Assembly: GCA_024508355.1 (NCBI GenBank)
Contig: JAMZEJ010000007.1
Coordinates: 124,001-188,000 of the forward strand
DNA: 64,000 nucleotides
Reading direction: 5' to 3'
Source: Rhizosaccharibacter radicis
Lineage (GTDB): Bacteria; Pseudomonadota; Alphaproteobacteria; Acetobacterales; Acetobacteraceae
The position numbers and the translations under genes are program-made. Under the pieces are notes generated by a model that worked only from the letters and a program-made list of their open reading frames with translations, was not told the origin of the DNA and did no database searches. Of the stretch, positions 16,735-26,774 are shown in pieces; within the stretch, counting starts at the first letter, position 1; every line of letters begins with the position of its first letter.

Positions 16735-19700
16735 TTGCCCGTTCTGTTTTCTCGAACCTGCTCCGCCCGCGCGAGGCGCCGTCTGGCCTTGTTGATGCTG
16801 GGCACGGCGCTCGGCGGCCATGATTTCGTGTCCACGGCAGCCGCCCGTGCCGATCGGCCGGCGATTTCCGCCGCCGGCGGGGCCGCCACGCCGGTTTCCG
16901 CGTCAGCGGCCCCCGCCGCCCCGCCCTCCGAGCCGACCGCCCTGCCTTCCGCCCCGCCGTCGGCGTCGCGGACCCTGATCCGATATCCGACCAGCGACGG
17001 GCACGACGTGGTGTTCGAGGCGCACGGCAATCTCTGGTCGGTGCCGTTGTCGGGCGGCCCCGCGCGCCGCCTGACAACAGGGCCGGGCGACGACATGATG
17101 CCGCGCTTCTCGCCGGACGGACGCTCCATCGCCTTCACCGCGTCCTATGGCGGCAACCAGGACGTCTACGTCATGCCGGCCGGGGGCGGGGAAGCGCGGC
17201 GCCTCACGTTCCATTCGAGCCTGCCGCCCGGCGATCCCACCCAGCGCCGCCCCGACAACCTGGTGCTGGGCTGGACGCCCGACGGGCAGGACGTGGTGTT
17301 CCTGTCGCACGATCTCGCGCGGTCGGCGCGGCAGCTGCGGCCCTTCAAGGTGCCCGCGGCGGGCGGCCTGCCGGTGCCGCTGCCGTTCGACCATGCGGGA
17401 CAGCTCGCCTTCTCGCCCGACGGCGGCCGCATCGCGTTCGACACCACCTTCAACGAGTTCGCGACCTGGAAGCGCTATGACGGCGGCTTGGCGCCCGCCA
17501 TCGAGCTCTACGACGTGGCGAGCCGCGCGGTGCGCCCGGTATCGCCCTCCAGGGGCGCCAACACCGCGCCGATGTGGGTCGGCAACAAGCTCTACTTCCT
17601 GTCCGATCGGGACGAGCACCGGCGCGCCAACATCTGGTGTACCGACCTCGACACCGGCCAGAGCCGGCAGGTCACGCACTTCGCCGACTACGACATCGAT
17701 TTCCCGTCCTTCGGCGGCACCCCCCAGGCCGGCGTCATCACGTTCGGCCAGGGCGGCCGGCTGTGGGCCATCGACCTGCCCACGGAGCATCTGCATCCCA
17801 TCGACGTGACGGTGCCCGACGACGGCACCCGCACCATGCCGCGCAGCATGAAGACCGCGGGCCAGCTCCGCGACAAGGACACGTCGCAGAGCCAGCGCCC
17901 CGACTTCGCCTTGTCGCCCAACGGCGGCCGCGCGGCGTTCTCCGTGCGCGGCGACATCGTGACGGTGCCGGCGGAGAACGGCGCGATCCGCGACCTCACC
18001 CGCACCAGCAACGCCGACGAGGATCACCCGGCCTGGTCGCCGGACGGCCGCACGCTCGCCTATACGACCGACATCACCGGCGAACAGCAGCTCGCGCTGC
18101 GGCCGGCCGCCGGCGGCCCGGAACGCATCCTCACCCGGTTCACCGACGGCTTCCTGTATGCGCCGGTATGGTCGCCGGACGGGCGCCGGCTCGCGGTGCC
18201 GGACGACGAGCACCGGTTGTGGCTGGTGGACGCCGCCACGGGCGCCGCGCGGCAGGTGATGCAGGACCCGGCGGCCGAGATCCTCGACCCGGCCTTCTCG
18301 CCCGACGGCGGATGGCTCGCCTACAGCACCACCCGTTCCACCGGCCAGCACGCCCTGCACCTGTTCGAGATCGCCACCGGACATGACAGCGTGGTGAGCT
18401 CGCCCATGAGCAGCGACTACCTGCCGCGCTTCTCGCCGGACGGTTCGCTGCTGGTGTTCGCGTCCGACCGCAACGAGGTGCCGACCTTCTCCGACCGGGA
18501 GTCGGACGCGGTGATGGTGAAGTCGGCCGGGCTGTTCGCGGCGACGCTGCGGCGCGACGCGCCCGGCCCCCTGCCGCCGCGATCGGACGAGGGTGCCGCG
18601 GCGGCGGCGGACGATCCTGGTGTGAAGGCGCCGGCACGGGCCGCGGGCACGGGCAAGGCGGCCGCTCCGTTCCGCGTCGATCTCGACGGGCTGATGGACC
18701 GGATCACGCCGATCCCGGTGGAGCCGACGGAAATCGACGCCATCGCCATGAACGGGTCGCGCATCTTCTACCACACCAGCCCGCCGCAGGTGGTGGAGGC
18801 CGCGCTGCCGGGCGAGAAGACGGCGCTGAGGGTCTATGATCTCGACGCGCGCAAGGACGAGCTGGTGGTGGACGACGTGGATGCCGCCATCCTGTCCGGC
18901 GACGGCAAGCGCGTGCTGTTCAGGAAGGACGGCGGCTGGCACGTGGCGGATGCGAAGCCGAACCATCCCAACGACAAGACCCTGAAGCTGTCGGATCTGC
19001 GCATGCCGGTGGATCCGCGTGCCGAATGGAAGGAGATGTTCGATAATTCGTGGCGCATCGAGCGCGACCTGTTCTTCTCGCCCACCATGAACAACAACGA
19101 CTGGCGCGGCATCCACGACCATTACGCCAGGCTTCTGCCGCTGCTGGGATCGCGCGCCGACCTCAACTACCTGATCGGCCAGATCATCGGCGAGCTCGCC
19201 AACTCCCACACCTATGTCGGCGGCGGCGATGGCGGCGATCGCGCGGACCTCGTGCCGACGCCGCTGCTGGGGGTGGATTTCGAGCTCGACGCCGCGAGCG
19301 GGCGCTACCGCTTCGCGCATGTGCTGCGGGGCGACGACAGCCGGAGCCGCTACCGTGCGCCGCTGAACCGGCCGGGGCTCGATATCCGCGACGGCGATTT
19401 CCTGCTGGCGGTGAACGGGGAGGACGTGCGTGCGCCGGCCAATCCCTATGCCGTCTTCGCGGGACTGAATGCCGGCCCGATCACGCTGACCGTGTCGCAC
19501 GACGCGTCCGGCGGGACGCGCGACGTGGTGGTCGACCCGGTGCATGACGAGATCGCGCTGCGCGAACAGGACTGGATCGAGCGCAACCGCCGCACCGTCG
19601 ACCGGCTTTCCGGCGGCAAGGTGGGCTATGTCTATCTGACCGACATGTCCGGGCTCGGGCTGCAGCAGTTCGCGCGGCAATTCTTTCCGCAGACCGACAA

Positions 19701-20283
19701 GCAGGCGATGCTGATCGACGAGCGCGGCAATGGCGGCGGCTTCGTGGACCAGATCGTGCTGGAGCGGCTGCGGCGCACGCTGGCCGGAGGCATGGTGAAC
19801 CGCCAGAAATACGCCGATGTGCATCCGTCCGCGGCGCAGTTCGGTCCCAAGGCGATGCTGATCGACGAGTACGCGGGTTCCGACGGCGACATGTTCCCGT
19901 TCTTCTTCCGGCAGGAAGGGCTGGGCAAGCTGGTCGGCAAGCGGACCTGGGGCGGCGTCCGGGGCATCCGGGGCGATTGGGGCCTCATGGATGGCGGCTA
20001 CATCACCATCCCGGAATTCGCGTCGTTCGGACGCGATGGCCACTGGATCCTCGAGAACCACGGCGTCGATCCGGACGTGGTGGTGGAGAACGCGCCGGAC
20101 TCCGAGCGCACCGGCCACGACGCGCAGCTGGAAGCCGGGGTGAAGCTGCTGCTGGACCAGCTCCGGAACGCGCCGGACGCCGGACGGCTCGCGGCACCCC
20201 CGCCGCCCTCACCTGCCTACCAGCCGTCCGGCGACGTGCCACCGGCGTTTCTCGGCCAGCCGGGGCAGGCCGGGTCGCATTGA
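16735..20283 (+). CDS. Tricorn-like protease (S41 family), secreted
   Basis: An 1182-residue protein. The TTG at 16735 is chosen because AAGGAG lies 8 bases upstream and it gives a proper signal peptide (Arg-rich start, hydrophobic core about 16-28). Order of domains: a TolB/PD40-type beta-propeller with repeated PRFSPDGRSIAF- and PAWSPDGRTLAY-like blades; a second propeller with RFSPDGSLLVFASDRN; a core domain; a PDZ domain (about 840-950); and the S41-like catalytic domain with EYAGSDGDMFP holding the nucleophile Ser and GGVRGIRGDWGLMDGG. Tricorn homologues degrade peptides as large oligomers; here the signal peptide implies a periplasmic site. Length fits the family. Substrates unknown. 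Confidence 0.92.
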   Translation: MPVLFSRTCSARARRRLALLMLGTALGGHDFVSTAAARADRPAISAAGGAATPVSASAAPAAPPSEPTALPSAPPSASRTLIRYPTSDGHDVVFEAHGNLWSVPLSGGPARRLTTGPGDDMMPRFSPDGRSIAFTASYGGNQDVYVMPAGGGEARRLTFHSSLPPGDPTQRRPDNLVLGWTPDGQDVVFLSHDLARSARQLRPFKVPAAGGLPVPLPFDHAGQLAFSPDGGRIAFDTTFNEFATWKRYDGGLAPAIELYDVASRAVRPVSPSRGANTAPMWVGNKLYFLSDRDEHRRANIWCTDLDTGQSRQVTHFADYDIDFPSFGGTPQAGVITFGQGGRLWAIDLPTEHLHPIDVTVPDDGTRTMPRSMKTAGQLRDKDTSQSQRPDFALSPNGGRAAFSVRGDIVTVPAENGAIRDLTRTSNADEDHPAWSPDGRTLAYTTDITGEQQLALRPAAGGPERILTRFTDGFLYAPVWSPDGRRLAVPDDEHRLWLVDAATGAARQVMQDPAAEILDPAFSPDGGWLAYSTTRSTGQHALHLFEIATGHDSVVSSPMSSDYLPRFSPDGSLLVFASDRNEVPTFSDRESDAVMVKSAGLFAATLRRDAPGPLPPRSDEGAAAAADDPGVKAPARAAGTGKAAAPFRVDLDGLMDRITPIPVEPTEIDAIAMNGSRIFYHTSPPQVVEAALPGEKTALRVYDLDARKDELVVDDVDAAILSGDGKRVLFRKDGGWHVADAKPNHPNDKTLKLSDLRMPVDPRAEWKEMFDNSWRIERDLFFSPTMNNNDWRGIHDHYARLLPLLGSRADLNYLIGQIIGELANSHTYVGGGDGGDRADLVPTPLLGVDFELDAASGRYRFAHVLRGDDSRSRYRAPLNRPGLDIRDGDFLLAVNGEDVRAPANPYAVFAGLNAGPITLTVSHDASGGTRDVVVDPVHDEIALREQDWIERNRRTVDRLSGGKVGYVYLTDMSGLGLQQFARQFFPQTDKQAMLIDERGNGGGFVDQIVLERLRRTLAGGMVNRQKYADVHPSAAQFGPKAMLIDEYAGSDGDMFPFFFRQEGLGKLVGKRTWGGVRGIRGDWGLMDGGYITIPEFASFGRDGHWILENHGVDPDVVVENAPDSERTGHDAQLEAGVKLLLDQLRNAPDAGRLAAPPPPSPAYQPSGDVPPAFLGQPGQAGSH

Positions 20284-20289
20284 CCGAAC

Positions 20290-20322
20290 CCGGACCGGTC
20301 GGCCGCGCGCCGGCCGGTCCGG
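20290..20322. terminator. GC hairpin after the Tricorn-like gene
   Basis: A stem of about 14 bp with one G-T pair begins 7 bases after the stop codon. No T-run, so termination strength is uncertain. Confidence 0.4.
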
Positions 20323-20817
20323 CGGGGCGCCGCTGGAAGCGACGGTGAAGCTGCTGTGCGGGCTGCCGCGGACCATCGTCGATACGGGGTGCTGGCCGGC
20401 GGCCCCAGCCGCCTGCCAGCCGCACGGCGATGCCGCGCGCGGTCCTCGGTGCTGGCGTCATGCCTCCGGCCGCGCCCCGGGGCCGAAAGGCGGGTCGTCT
20501 CGCAACGACGGCGGTTCGGCATGGAAGGATGGTGTCGCGCGGCGATGCGACCGGATGGCGGCCCGCCGGCAGCAGCACCTGGAGCCGCCGGGCGGGACCG
20601 AACCTCCGAAGCCGCCCGTGGACCGGCACCCGCCGGCGCTGTCGCCACGGCCGTCGGGTCGTCCCGAACGATCTACGCCCCGGAACTCCGCCGCCCGCGC
20701 CCAACGGTTGAGGCGCTTGCCGGCCGCATCCGCGTCGGCTGGTGTCGGTTCCTCGTCGCGGGCACTCTTACGCAGCACCCCGGGAGGCCGGAACGGAGTG
20801 GCCGGAAGAAGCCTTCC
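20323..20817. other. Convergent intergenic region, no gene recognised
   Basis: About 500 bases between the Tricorn-like gene and the oppositely oriented helicase gene. Frames on both strands are Arg/Pro/Ala-rich and lack ribosome sites. I see no RNA gene. Confidence 0.4.
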
Positions 20818-22632
20818 TCAGGCGCTGTGGCGCTTGCGCGACGAGCCGGCCCCGCGCTTCTCCGTGTTGCGGCGGAACGGGCGCTCGCCCTGGGGCCGGT
20901 CGCCCTGAGAACGCTCCCCCTGGGGACGCTCATTATAGGGACGATCGCCGTTCGGGCGGCGGCTCGGCGGCGGGCTGCGGCGGGGGCCGGGGCCGGCACC
21001 GCCGGCGGGGGCGGAGGACGGCTCGATCCGCACCTCGTCCGTGTCCGTCGCCTCGATGCAGGCCCGGAAACGGTCGGCCATGGCTGGGGCGATCTCGAAG
21101 CGGGTCTCCGCGTCGGCGATGCGGATCAACCCGATATCGCGCTTCTTCACCCCGCCCAAACGGCAGATCAGCGGCACCAGCCATTTCGGATCGGCCTTGT
21201 CGCGCCGGCCCACGGGCATCGCGAACCACGCCCCGTCCATCGCCTGCGGCACGTCGCCGCCGTCGCGGACGGCATGCTCGGCCCTGGGACGCGGTTCGCG
21301 CACCGGACGCTCGGACGGCAGGGATACCGGCCGGAGCTCTTCCGGATCGGGCAGGCGCTGGCGATGGAAGCGCAGCAGGGCCGCCGCCAGGGCGGCCGCG
21401 TCCCGGTTCTCGCAGAGCTGCTCGATCAGCGCCGCGTCTTCCGGCGCGGCTTCCTCCGCCAGCACCGGATCGGCCAGCAGGCGCTCGCCGTCGCGGGCGC
21501 GGATCGCGTCGGGCGAGGGCGCCACCTCCCAGGCCGCCTGCACCTTGGCGCCCATCAGCAGCCGCTCTGCGGCGCGGCGGCGCAGCAGCGGCACCAGCAT
21601 CACGCAGGTGCCCTTGCGCCCGGCGCGGCCGGTGCGCCCGGAACGGTGCAGCAGCGTCGCGGGGTCTGTCGGCAGACCGGCATGCACCACCAGCTGCAGA
21701 TCGGGCAGGTCGATGCCGCGCGCGGCCACGTCGGTGGCGACGCACACCCGTGCCTGGCCGCTGCGCAGGGCTTCCAGCGCGCGTGAACGCTCGTTCTGGC
21801 TCAGCTCGCCCGACAGCGCCACGGAGGCGAAGCCGCGCTCCATCAGCGAGCCGTGCACGTGGCGCACCATCTCGCGGGTGGAACAGAACACCATCGCGGT
21901 GGGGCTTTCGAACCAGCGCAGCACGTTCACCAGCGCGTGCTCGCCGTCCTGCGGCGCCACCAGCACCGCCCGATACTCGATGTCGGAATGCTGGCGGCCG
22001 CCGCCGGAGATGTCGATGCGCAGCGCGTCGCGCTGGTAGCGCCGCGCCATGGCGACGATCTCGCGGGCAATGGTGGCGGAGAACAGCAGCGTCCGGCGCT
22101 CGGCCGGGCACGCTTCCAGGATCTGGTCCAGCTCGTCCTTGAAGCCGAGATCGAGCATCTCGTCGGCCTCGTCCAGCACCACCACCCGCAGCGCCGACAG
22201 GTCGAGCCGGTTGCGGCTCAGATGGTCGCACAGCCGCCCCGGGGTGCCGACCACGATGTGGCAGCCGCCTTCCAGCGACCGCGCTTCCCGGCGCACGTCC
22301 ATCCCGCCGATGCACGACACCACGCGGGCGCCCGCCTCGGCGTAGAGCCATTCCAGCTCGCGCTGCACCTGAAGCGCCAGTTCGCGGGTGGGCGCGATCA
22401 CCAGCGCCAGCGGGCGGGTGGCGCGGCCGAGCCGCTCCGCGTCGCCCAGCAGCGTGCCGGCGGCGGCGAGGCCGTAGGCCACCGTCTTGCCCGACCCGGT
22501 CTGCGCCGACACCAGCAGGTCGCGCCCCGCGGTCTCGGGTTCCGCCACCGCTGCCTGGACGGGGGTCGGCTCCTCGTAGCCCTTCGCAGCCAGGGCGCGG
22601 GCGAGGGCGGGATGGGTCTGGGGAAACGGCAT
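20818..22632 (-). CDS. DEAD-box ATP-dependent RNA helicase, DbpA/CsdA-like
   Basis: A 604-residue helicase with all core motifs: AQTGSGKT (43-50), PTRELALQVQ, GTPGRL, DEAD (154-157), SAT (185-187), ATDVAARGIDLP and HRSGRTGRAG. After the helicase core come an Ala/Glu-rich spacer and a DbpA-type RNA-binding domain (ICRLGGVKKRDIGLIRI). The tail is basic, with short ERPQGERSQGDRPQGERP-like repeats that probably bind RNA. Such enzymes remodel structured RNA in ribosome assembly or cold adaptation. It is monocistronic as far as can be seen. Which subfamily name applies is uncertain. Confidence 0.93.
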   Translation of the reverse strand: MPFPQTHPALARALAAKGYEEPTPVQAAVAEPETAGRDLLVSAQTGSGKTVAYGLAAAGTLLGDAERLGRATRPLALVIAPTRELALQVQRELEWLYAEAGARVVSCIGGMDVRREARSLEGGCHIVVGTPGRLCDHLSRNRLDLSALRVVVLDEADEMLDLGFKDELDQILEACPAERRTLLFSATIAREIVAMARRYQRDALRIDISGGGRQHSDIEYRAVLVAPQDGEHALVNVLRWFESPTAMVFCSTREMVRHVHGSLMERGFASVALSGELSQNERSRALEALRSGQARVCVATDVAARGIDLPDLQLVVHAGLPTDPATLLHRSGRTGRAGRKGTCVMLVPLLRRRAAERLLMGAKVQAAWEVAPSPDAIRARDGERLLADPVLAEEAAPEDAALIEQLCENRDAAALAAALLRFHRQRLPDPEELRPVSLPSERPVREPRPRAEHAVRDGGDVPQAMDGAWFAMPVGRRDKADPKWLVPLICRLGGVKKRDIGLIRIADAETRFEIAPAMADRFRACIEATDTDEVRIEPSSAPAGGAGPGPRRSPPPSRRPNGDRPYNERPQGERSQGDRPQGERPFRRNTEKRGAGSSRKRHSA

Positions 22633-23280
22633 GCGTGCGATCGGTCCGGCGCTGGCACGGCAGGAAGCCCGCACGCGGAGGGCGGGAGCTGGTAAGCGCG
22701 GGGCGCTGCCGGGGTGAGGCGGGTGGATAACGCGGTTCCAGCCCGTTCCGCCACTAAAACCCGCAGCGCGGCGCGCAAGACCCTGCCCGGGCGGGTCGCG
22801 GCGTGCATGCGGGCTCCCGTCGGTGGCGGTCCGTTCCCGGCGTGGCCGGGTGGGATCGGCGGCCGGCCGGACGCTCTCGCCGACCCGGGGGCGATTCCCG
22901 CTGCTGAGGATCGGAGGCGCCGGAACAGGAGGGTGGCGCCCGCCCGGCATCTGGCTTCGGCCTCGCTCGCAGGCGTTCGTGATGCGGGGGCGGCCGGGGA
23001 GGTTTGCCGGGGAAGGTTTCGAGGCTCAGGCCCGGCGCGGCCATCCCCGGGCGATGGTCTGGCCGTGATATTGTCGCCCGCCTTCGATGCGGGGGCAGGC
23101 CGCGTGGGCCGAGCAGTGCGGGGCCAAGGCCGTTCCTGGCGAGCCGTTAGCCTTGGAGGCGACCCCGGTGTGCGCGCGGGGCCGACGATCCGGAGCGGAT
23201 CGCGCCGGATCGCCGCCGGGCGCAGCCTCGTCGCGGGTCTGGGGCGCCCTGGCGGGCAAGCCCGGACCCGCGGTCGCGTC
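22633..23280. other. Intergenic, no gene recognised
   Basis: About 650 bases, the longest gene-free stretch in the left half. Both flanking genes are on the minus strand. Open frames here are continuations of high-GC shadow frames without ribosome sites. I found no tRNA, terminator with a T-run, or clear repeat. Confidence 0.4.
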
Positions 23281-24426
23281 TCAGTTGGCGGGCGCCTTTT
23301 CCTTGCCCTCGGCCGGGTTGGATACCCCGACGATGTCGGGCGTCTTGCGGGCGGCGAGCGTCTGCACCTGCGCAGTGTCGATGCGCCGGGTGCGCTGGAA
23401 CGGCGGCAGCGGCTCCGGGCGTCCGCTCTTCAAGGCCCGGGCGATGCCGTCCAGCACGCGCATGTCGGCCATGCCTTCCTCCACATCCGGTTCCGGATCG
23501 AGGTTCCGGAGGATGCAGTCGGAGAAATAGCGCATCTGGCCGCCGAAGTGGTCGGTGCTCTTGAAGCTCTTGTGGCTCTTGCTGTCGCCGACCGCCGAAT
23601 ACTGCTCCAGCGGCATGCCGAACATGAAGCCGGGATTCATCTGGATGCTGCCAGCGGTGCCGACCGCCGTGTAGCTGTCGATGGTGTTCGCGGCGTAGCT
23701 GATCGTGAACTGGGCCAGGCGGTTGCCGGGAAAGCGCAGCGTCACCGCCACCGTGTCGTCGAAACCATCGAAGCGGTGGCTGACACCGACGGCGGACACC
23801 ACCTCGGTCGGCTCGGCCTCGAACACGTAGCGCGCGGCGTTCACGGGATAAGGTCCCATGTCCAGCACCGGTCCCGCCTCGAAGCCGCTCCGGGCGCGGT
23901 GGTTGGCAGGATCGATCATCTGCGCGAACGCACAGGAGAACGTCAGCACCTCCCCGATCTCGCCCGACCGGATGCGCTCGATCAGCGACAGCGTCGCCGG
24001 CTCGAAATGCAGGCGGTACGCCACCATCAGCTTGGCGGTGGAGCGCTTCTGGGCGTCGGCGATGAGCTGGCCCTGCTCGCTGCTGATCTCCAGCGGCTTC
24101 TCGATCAGCACGTGGATGCCCGCCTCCAGGGCCGGCACGGCGAACTCGGCGTGGCGCCAGTTCGGTGTCGCGAGATAGATTGCGTCGATCGTGCCGGAAG
24201 CCAGCAGTTCGCCGAAGCGCTCGTACGGATAGATGGCGGAGATGCCGTACTGCTCGGCCACGTCGCGCGCCTTGGCCGCGTCGCCGCTGACCAGGGCGAC
24301 CAGCTCCGAATTGCCCGTATAGGCGATGCCCGGCAGCATCGCTTCCTGCGCGATGTCGCCCAGCGCCACCACGGCGTAGCGGACCTTCCGGTCGGGTTCG
24401 AGACCGAGAACGGATTTGAGGCTCAT
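23281..24426 (-). CDS. Gfo/Idh/MocA-family NAD(P)-dependent sugar oxidoreductase
   Basis: A 381-residue protein with an N-terminal Rossmann fold (YAVVALGDIAQEAMLPGI, the GxGxxA-type loop with a GDIAQ variant), the strand ATPNWRHAEF, and the catalytic EKPLE motif near 114-118 where Lys is the active-site base. The C-terminal alpha/beta domain holds GPVLDMGPYPVNAARYVF. It resembles glucose-fructose oxidoreductase in its GDIAQ loop but lacks a signal peptide, so a cytoplasmic sugar or inositol dehydrogenase role is more likely. It stands alone on the minus strand. Confidence 0.9.
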   Translation of the reverse strand: MSLKSVLGLEPDRKVRYAVVALGDIAQEAMLPGIAYTGNSELVALVSGDAAKARDVAEQYGISAIYPYERFGELLASGTIDAIYLATPNWRHAEFAVPALEAGIHVLIEKPLEISSEQGQLIADAQKRSTAKLMVAYRLHFEPATLSLIERIRSGEIGEVLTFSCAFAQMIDPANHRARSGFEAGPVLDMGPYPVNAARYVFEAEPTEVVSAVGVSHRFDGFDDTVAVTLRFPGNRLAQFTISYAANTIDSYTAVGTAGSIQMNPGFMFGMPLEQYSAVGDSKSHKSFKSTDHFGGQMRYFSDCILRNLDPEPDVEEGMADMRVLDGIARALKSGRPEPLPPFQRTRRIDTAQVQTLAARKTPDIVGVSNPAEGKEKAPAN

Positions 24427-24864
24427 GCGGATGACTCCGGAAGCAGGCCCCGGATGGGGCCGCGGTCCGGTGCAAAGCCCGTGCGACCGTCCGGGTTCGT
24501 TCCCGGACGTGAACGTGACGGGATCGCGCCGCGCGACGCCCTTCGGCTCCGGCCATGACGCGAAGCCGGATCGGGAGAAGCCCTCCATCCGGCGTGGCGG
24601 CACCCAAGCGGGGCATTCGATCCGCAAAGCCGAGCGTCCCCGCGTTTCGGGCGTATCGCCCGCCCGGACGCCGAGCGTGAGCCACTCCCAGCCCGCGCAA
24701 CAGGCAGCCGGGAGGCGCGGACCTGTGCCCTGACCGCGCCGCCGGAAGATCGGGGAATTTTGGACAGACCGCGGCCGTCGTTGCCGATCCGGCCGCAGGC
24801 GAGAAGGCGAGAAGAAGCTGGCGCGTCCTCGGCCCCGCTGCCGGCGTCGGCCATCCGGGCCGCG
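24427..24864. other. Intergenic, no gene recognised
   Basis: About 440 bases between two minus-strand genes. It holds the promoter of the oxidoreductase gene but no convincing consensus. No coding or RNA signal was found. Confidence 0.35.
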
Positions 24865-25971
24865 TCAGGCCCGGAACAGGGCCAGCAGCAGCTCGATCAC
24901 GATCAGGATCACGATGGTGAACTCCATCAGCGCGCCCCGGGCCGCAGAGGCCTCCTCGTAGAGGGCGGCGTAGGTGTCGCGGATGATGGAAAGCTTGCGG
25001 TCCACGGCGGCGCTGACCAGCGGCACCCGGAACAGCTCCAGCGCCGCCCCGTAGATGCGGGCAAGATACACGTCCTCCGTGACCTGGAGCGCGTTGTCGG
25101 TCTTCTCGGTCAGCTCCGTGACTTCCGCCACCAGCGCGTAGAGCCGGCGGGCCAGCAGGCCGAAGCGGCGGGACGAGCCGAAACCACCGGCGCGGCGGGT
25201 TTCCTCCACGAGGTCGTACATGCGCGGCAGCTCGTCATCGAGCAGCTCGTCGTAGTAGCGCATCTCCAGGAGCTGGGCGTTGGCGACCTCCAGCACGTCC
25301 AGCACGTCGCGGTCGCCGCGCGGTTCCACGATGAAGGCGCGGTCCCAGGTCAGGATCGCGAGGTCGTCGGTGTAGAAGGAGAAGCGGTGCGCCAGCAGGT
25401 CGGCCCGCGCCCCCTCGCTCAGCGGGCGGGTTTCCCCCGACAGCAGCGGCACCGGGTCCAGGTCGCGCAGGATGGCATCGGCGTCGGCCGGCCTGTCGAA
25501 GGCCCGCACCAGACCCACGAGGTAATCCTCCACCAGCACCGCCGGGTTGGGACGTTCCAGCGCGGTTCCGACGACGCGGCGGAGGGTGTCGAGCGCATCG
25601 GACCAGAGGCTCGCGTCGGATTCCGGGCCGAGGCGGGTGTTGAGCCGTTCCGCCAGCGCGCAGAACTCCGGCCAGGACAGGTCTCGCGCCTGCACCCGCA
25701 CCGACAGCGACACCACGCCGAAATCGAACAAGCGTGCCGCCAGCTGCACCGGACGCTCTTCCACCAGCGCCGCCGGCACCTCGCCCAGCGACAACAACAA
25801 GGGCGGCACGTCGTAGGCGACGGCCTTGGGCGGCGTGGCGCTCAACCGGTCGCGGCGGCCGGCCTCCTCGCCAGCATGGGCCCGCCAGGCCGCTTCCGCC
25901 TGGGCGAGGTCGATGCCGTAGGCCAGCTCGAACAAGCGGAACACGATGATCTCGCCGGTGGCGACGCGCAT
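24865..25971 (-). CDS. RMD1/YagE (DUF155)-like membrane protein
   Basis: A 368-residue protein resembling the RMD1/SIF2 (DUF155) family. The central region has acidic and hydrophobic alternation, with FSFYTDDLAILTWDRAFIVEP and LEVANAQLLEMRYYDELLDDEL. A long helical segment follows (VTELTEKTDNALQVTEDVYLA, split across two helices), ending in one C-terminal transmembrane helix (LMEFTIVILIVIELLLALF). Bacterial members are uncharacterised; mitochondrial relatives are inner-membrane proteins needed for translation or respiratory assembly. Topology is a cytoplasmic body with a C-terminal anchor. The family call is moderately sure. Confidence 0.75.
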   Translation of the reverse strand: MRVATGEIIVFRLFELAYGIDLAQAEAAWRAHAGEEAGRRDRLSATPPKAVAYDVPPLLLSLGEVPAALVEERPVQLAARLFDFGVVSLSVRVQARDLSWPEFCALAERLNTRLGPESDASLWSDALDTLRRVVGTALERPNPAVLVEDYLVGLVRAFDRPADADAILRDLDPVPLLSGETRPLSEGARADLLAHRFSFYTDDLAILTWDRAFIVEPRGDRDVLDVLEVANAQLLEMRYYDELLDDELPRMYDLVEETRRAGGFGSSRRFGLLARRLYALVAEVTELTEKTDNALQVTEDVYLARIYGAALELFRVPLVSAAVDRKLSIIRDTYAALYEEASAARGALMEFTIVILIVIELLLALFRA

Positions 25972-26007
25972 GGGGCGAACTCCGAACTGGCCGGGACCGA
26001 CCGGGCG

Positions 26008-26685
26008 TCAGGGCGCCGGTCGATCCCGGTCGGAAACCTGATCCGGCTCGGCGCTGACGCGCGCCACCACGGCGTGGATCGGATCGCGCCACGCAGGATC
26101 GTCCGGCGGGGGCAGCACCGATCCGGTCTCGATCAGATCGAAGCCCGCGCGCTTCAACAGCACGTCCAGCAGCTTCAGGCGGTCGGCATCGTCGAGCGCC
26201 TGCCACAGCGCCACCGCCTTGGTGGGAAAGAAGCGATCGGAGAAGGTGATGACGAAAGGCGCCCCCGGGCGCAGCATCCGCTTCACCTCGCGGAACACGC
26301 CCACTGGTGCGGTCAGATATTGCACGGCCGCGCAGCACAGCGCGGCATCGAGGCTCCGGTCGGCCAGCGGCAGGCTGGGCGCGAGGTTGAGGTCACGCAC
26401 GAACCGCTCGTCGAGCCGTTCGTTGGCGTCCAGCTCCTCCTGGTTCATGCCGTGGCCGATCACCCGCTCGAAATCCATCTCCGGCGGCAGGTGGCTGATC
26501 CAGGAGCTCATCAGGTCCAGCACGGTGCCGCCCTCGGGCAGCACGGTACGGTAGAGCTGGGTGACGGCGGCGATCGCGCCGGCATCGAGATGCTCGACGA
26601 AGCGGGGCGACGCGTAGAACAGCGCGTCGGGCTCCGGGTCGGCGCGGGTGAAGGCCTGCGGGTGGAAGCCGTCGAGATCGCTCAT
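26008..26685 (-). CDS. SAM-dependent methyltransferase (class I)
   Basis: A 225-residue protein with a methyltransferase-11-like core: GTVLDLMSSWISHLP is the SAM-binding motif I region, LPLADRSLDAALCCAAVQYL is motif IV, and VKRMLRPGAPFVITFSDR the post-motif. Motif I lacks the usual GxGxG, having DLMSSW, a variant also seen in a group of small proteobacterial methyltransferases. The substrate is unknown. It ends 36 bases upstream of the RMD1-like gene start, so the two may be co-transcribed. Confidence 0.85.
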   Translation of the reverse strand: MSDLDGFHPQAFTRADPEPDALFYASPRFVEHLDAGAIAAVTQLYRTVLPEGGTVLDLMSSWISHLPPEMDFERVIGHGMNQEELDANERLDERFVRDLNLAPSLPLADRSLDAALCCAAVQYLTAPVGVFREVKRMLRPGAPFVITFSDRFFPTKAVALWQALDDADRLKLLDVLLKRAGFDLIETGSVLPPPDDPAWRDPIHAVVARVSAEPDQVSDRDRPAP

Positions 26686-26774
26686 GAGGCGAGGAATTGG
26701 CCCGGCCCCGGCACGCTGTCCAGCCGCCGACGCGCGCGAAACTTTTGAAAGAAATATCCGAGAAAGGTTCCGGC

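Noticed and set aside
16903-20118. Very long open frame on the minus strand across the Tricorn-like gene
   Set aside because: High-GC shadow of the real plus-strand gene; composition is His/Arg/Gly/Val-rich and shows no family motif.
22714-26748. Two long plus-strand frames over the Gfo/Idh and RMD1-like genes
   Set aside because: Antisense shadows with Gln/His/Arg/Val-rich translations and no ribosome sites.
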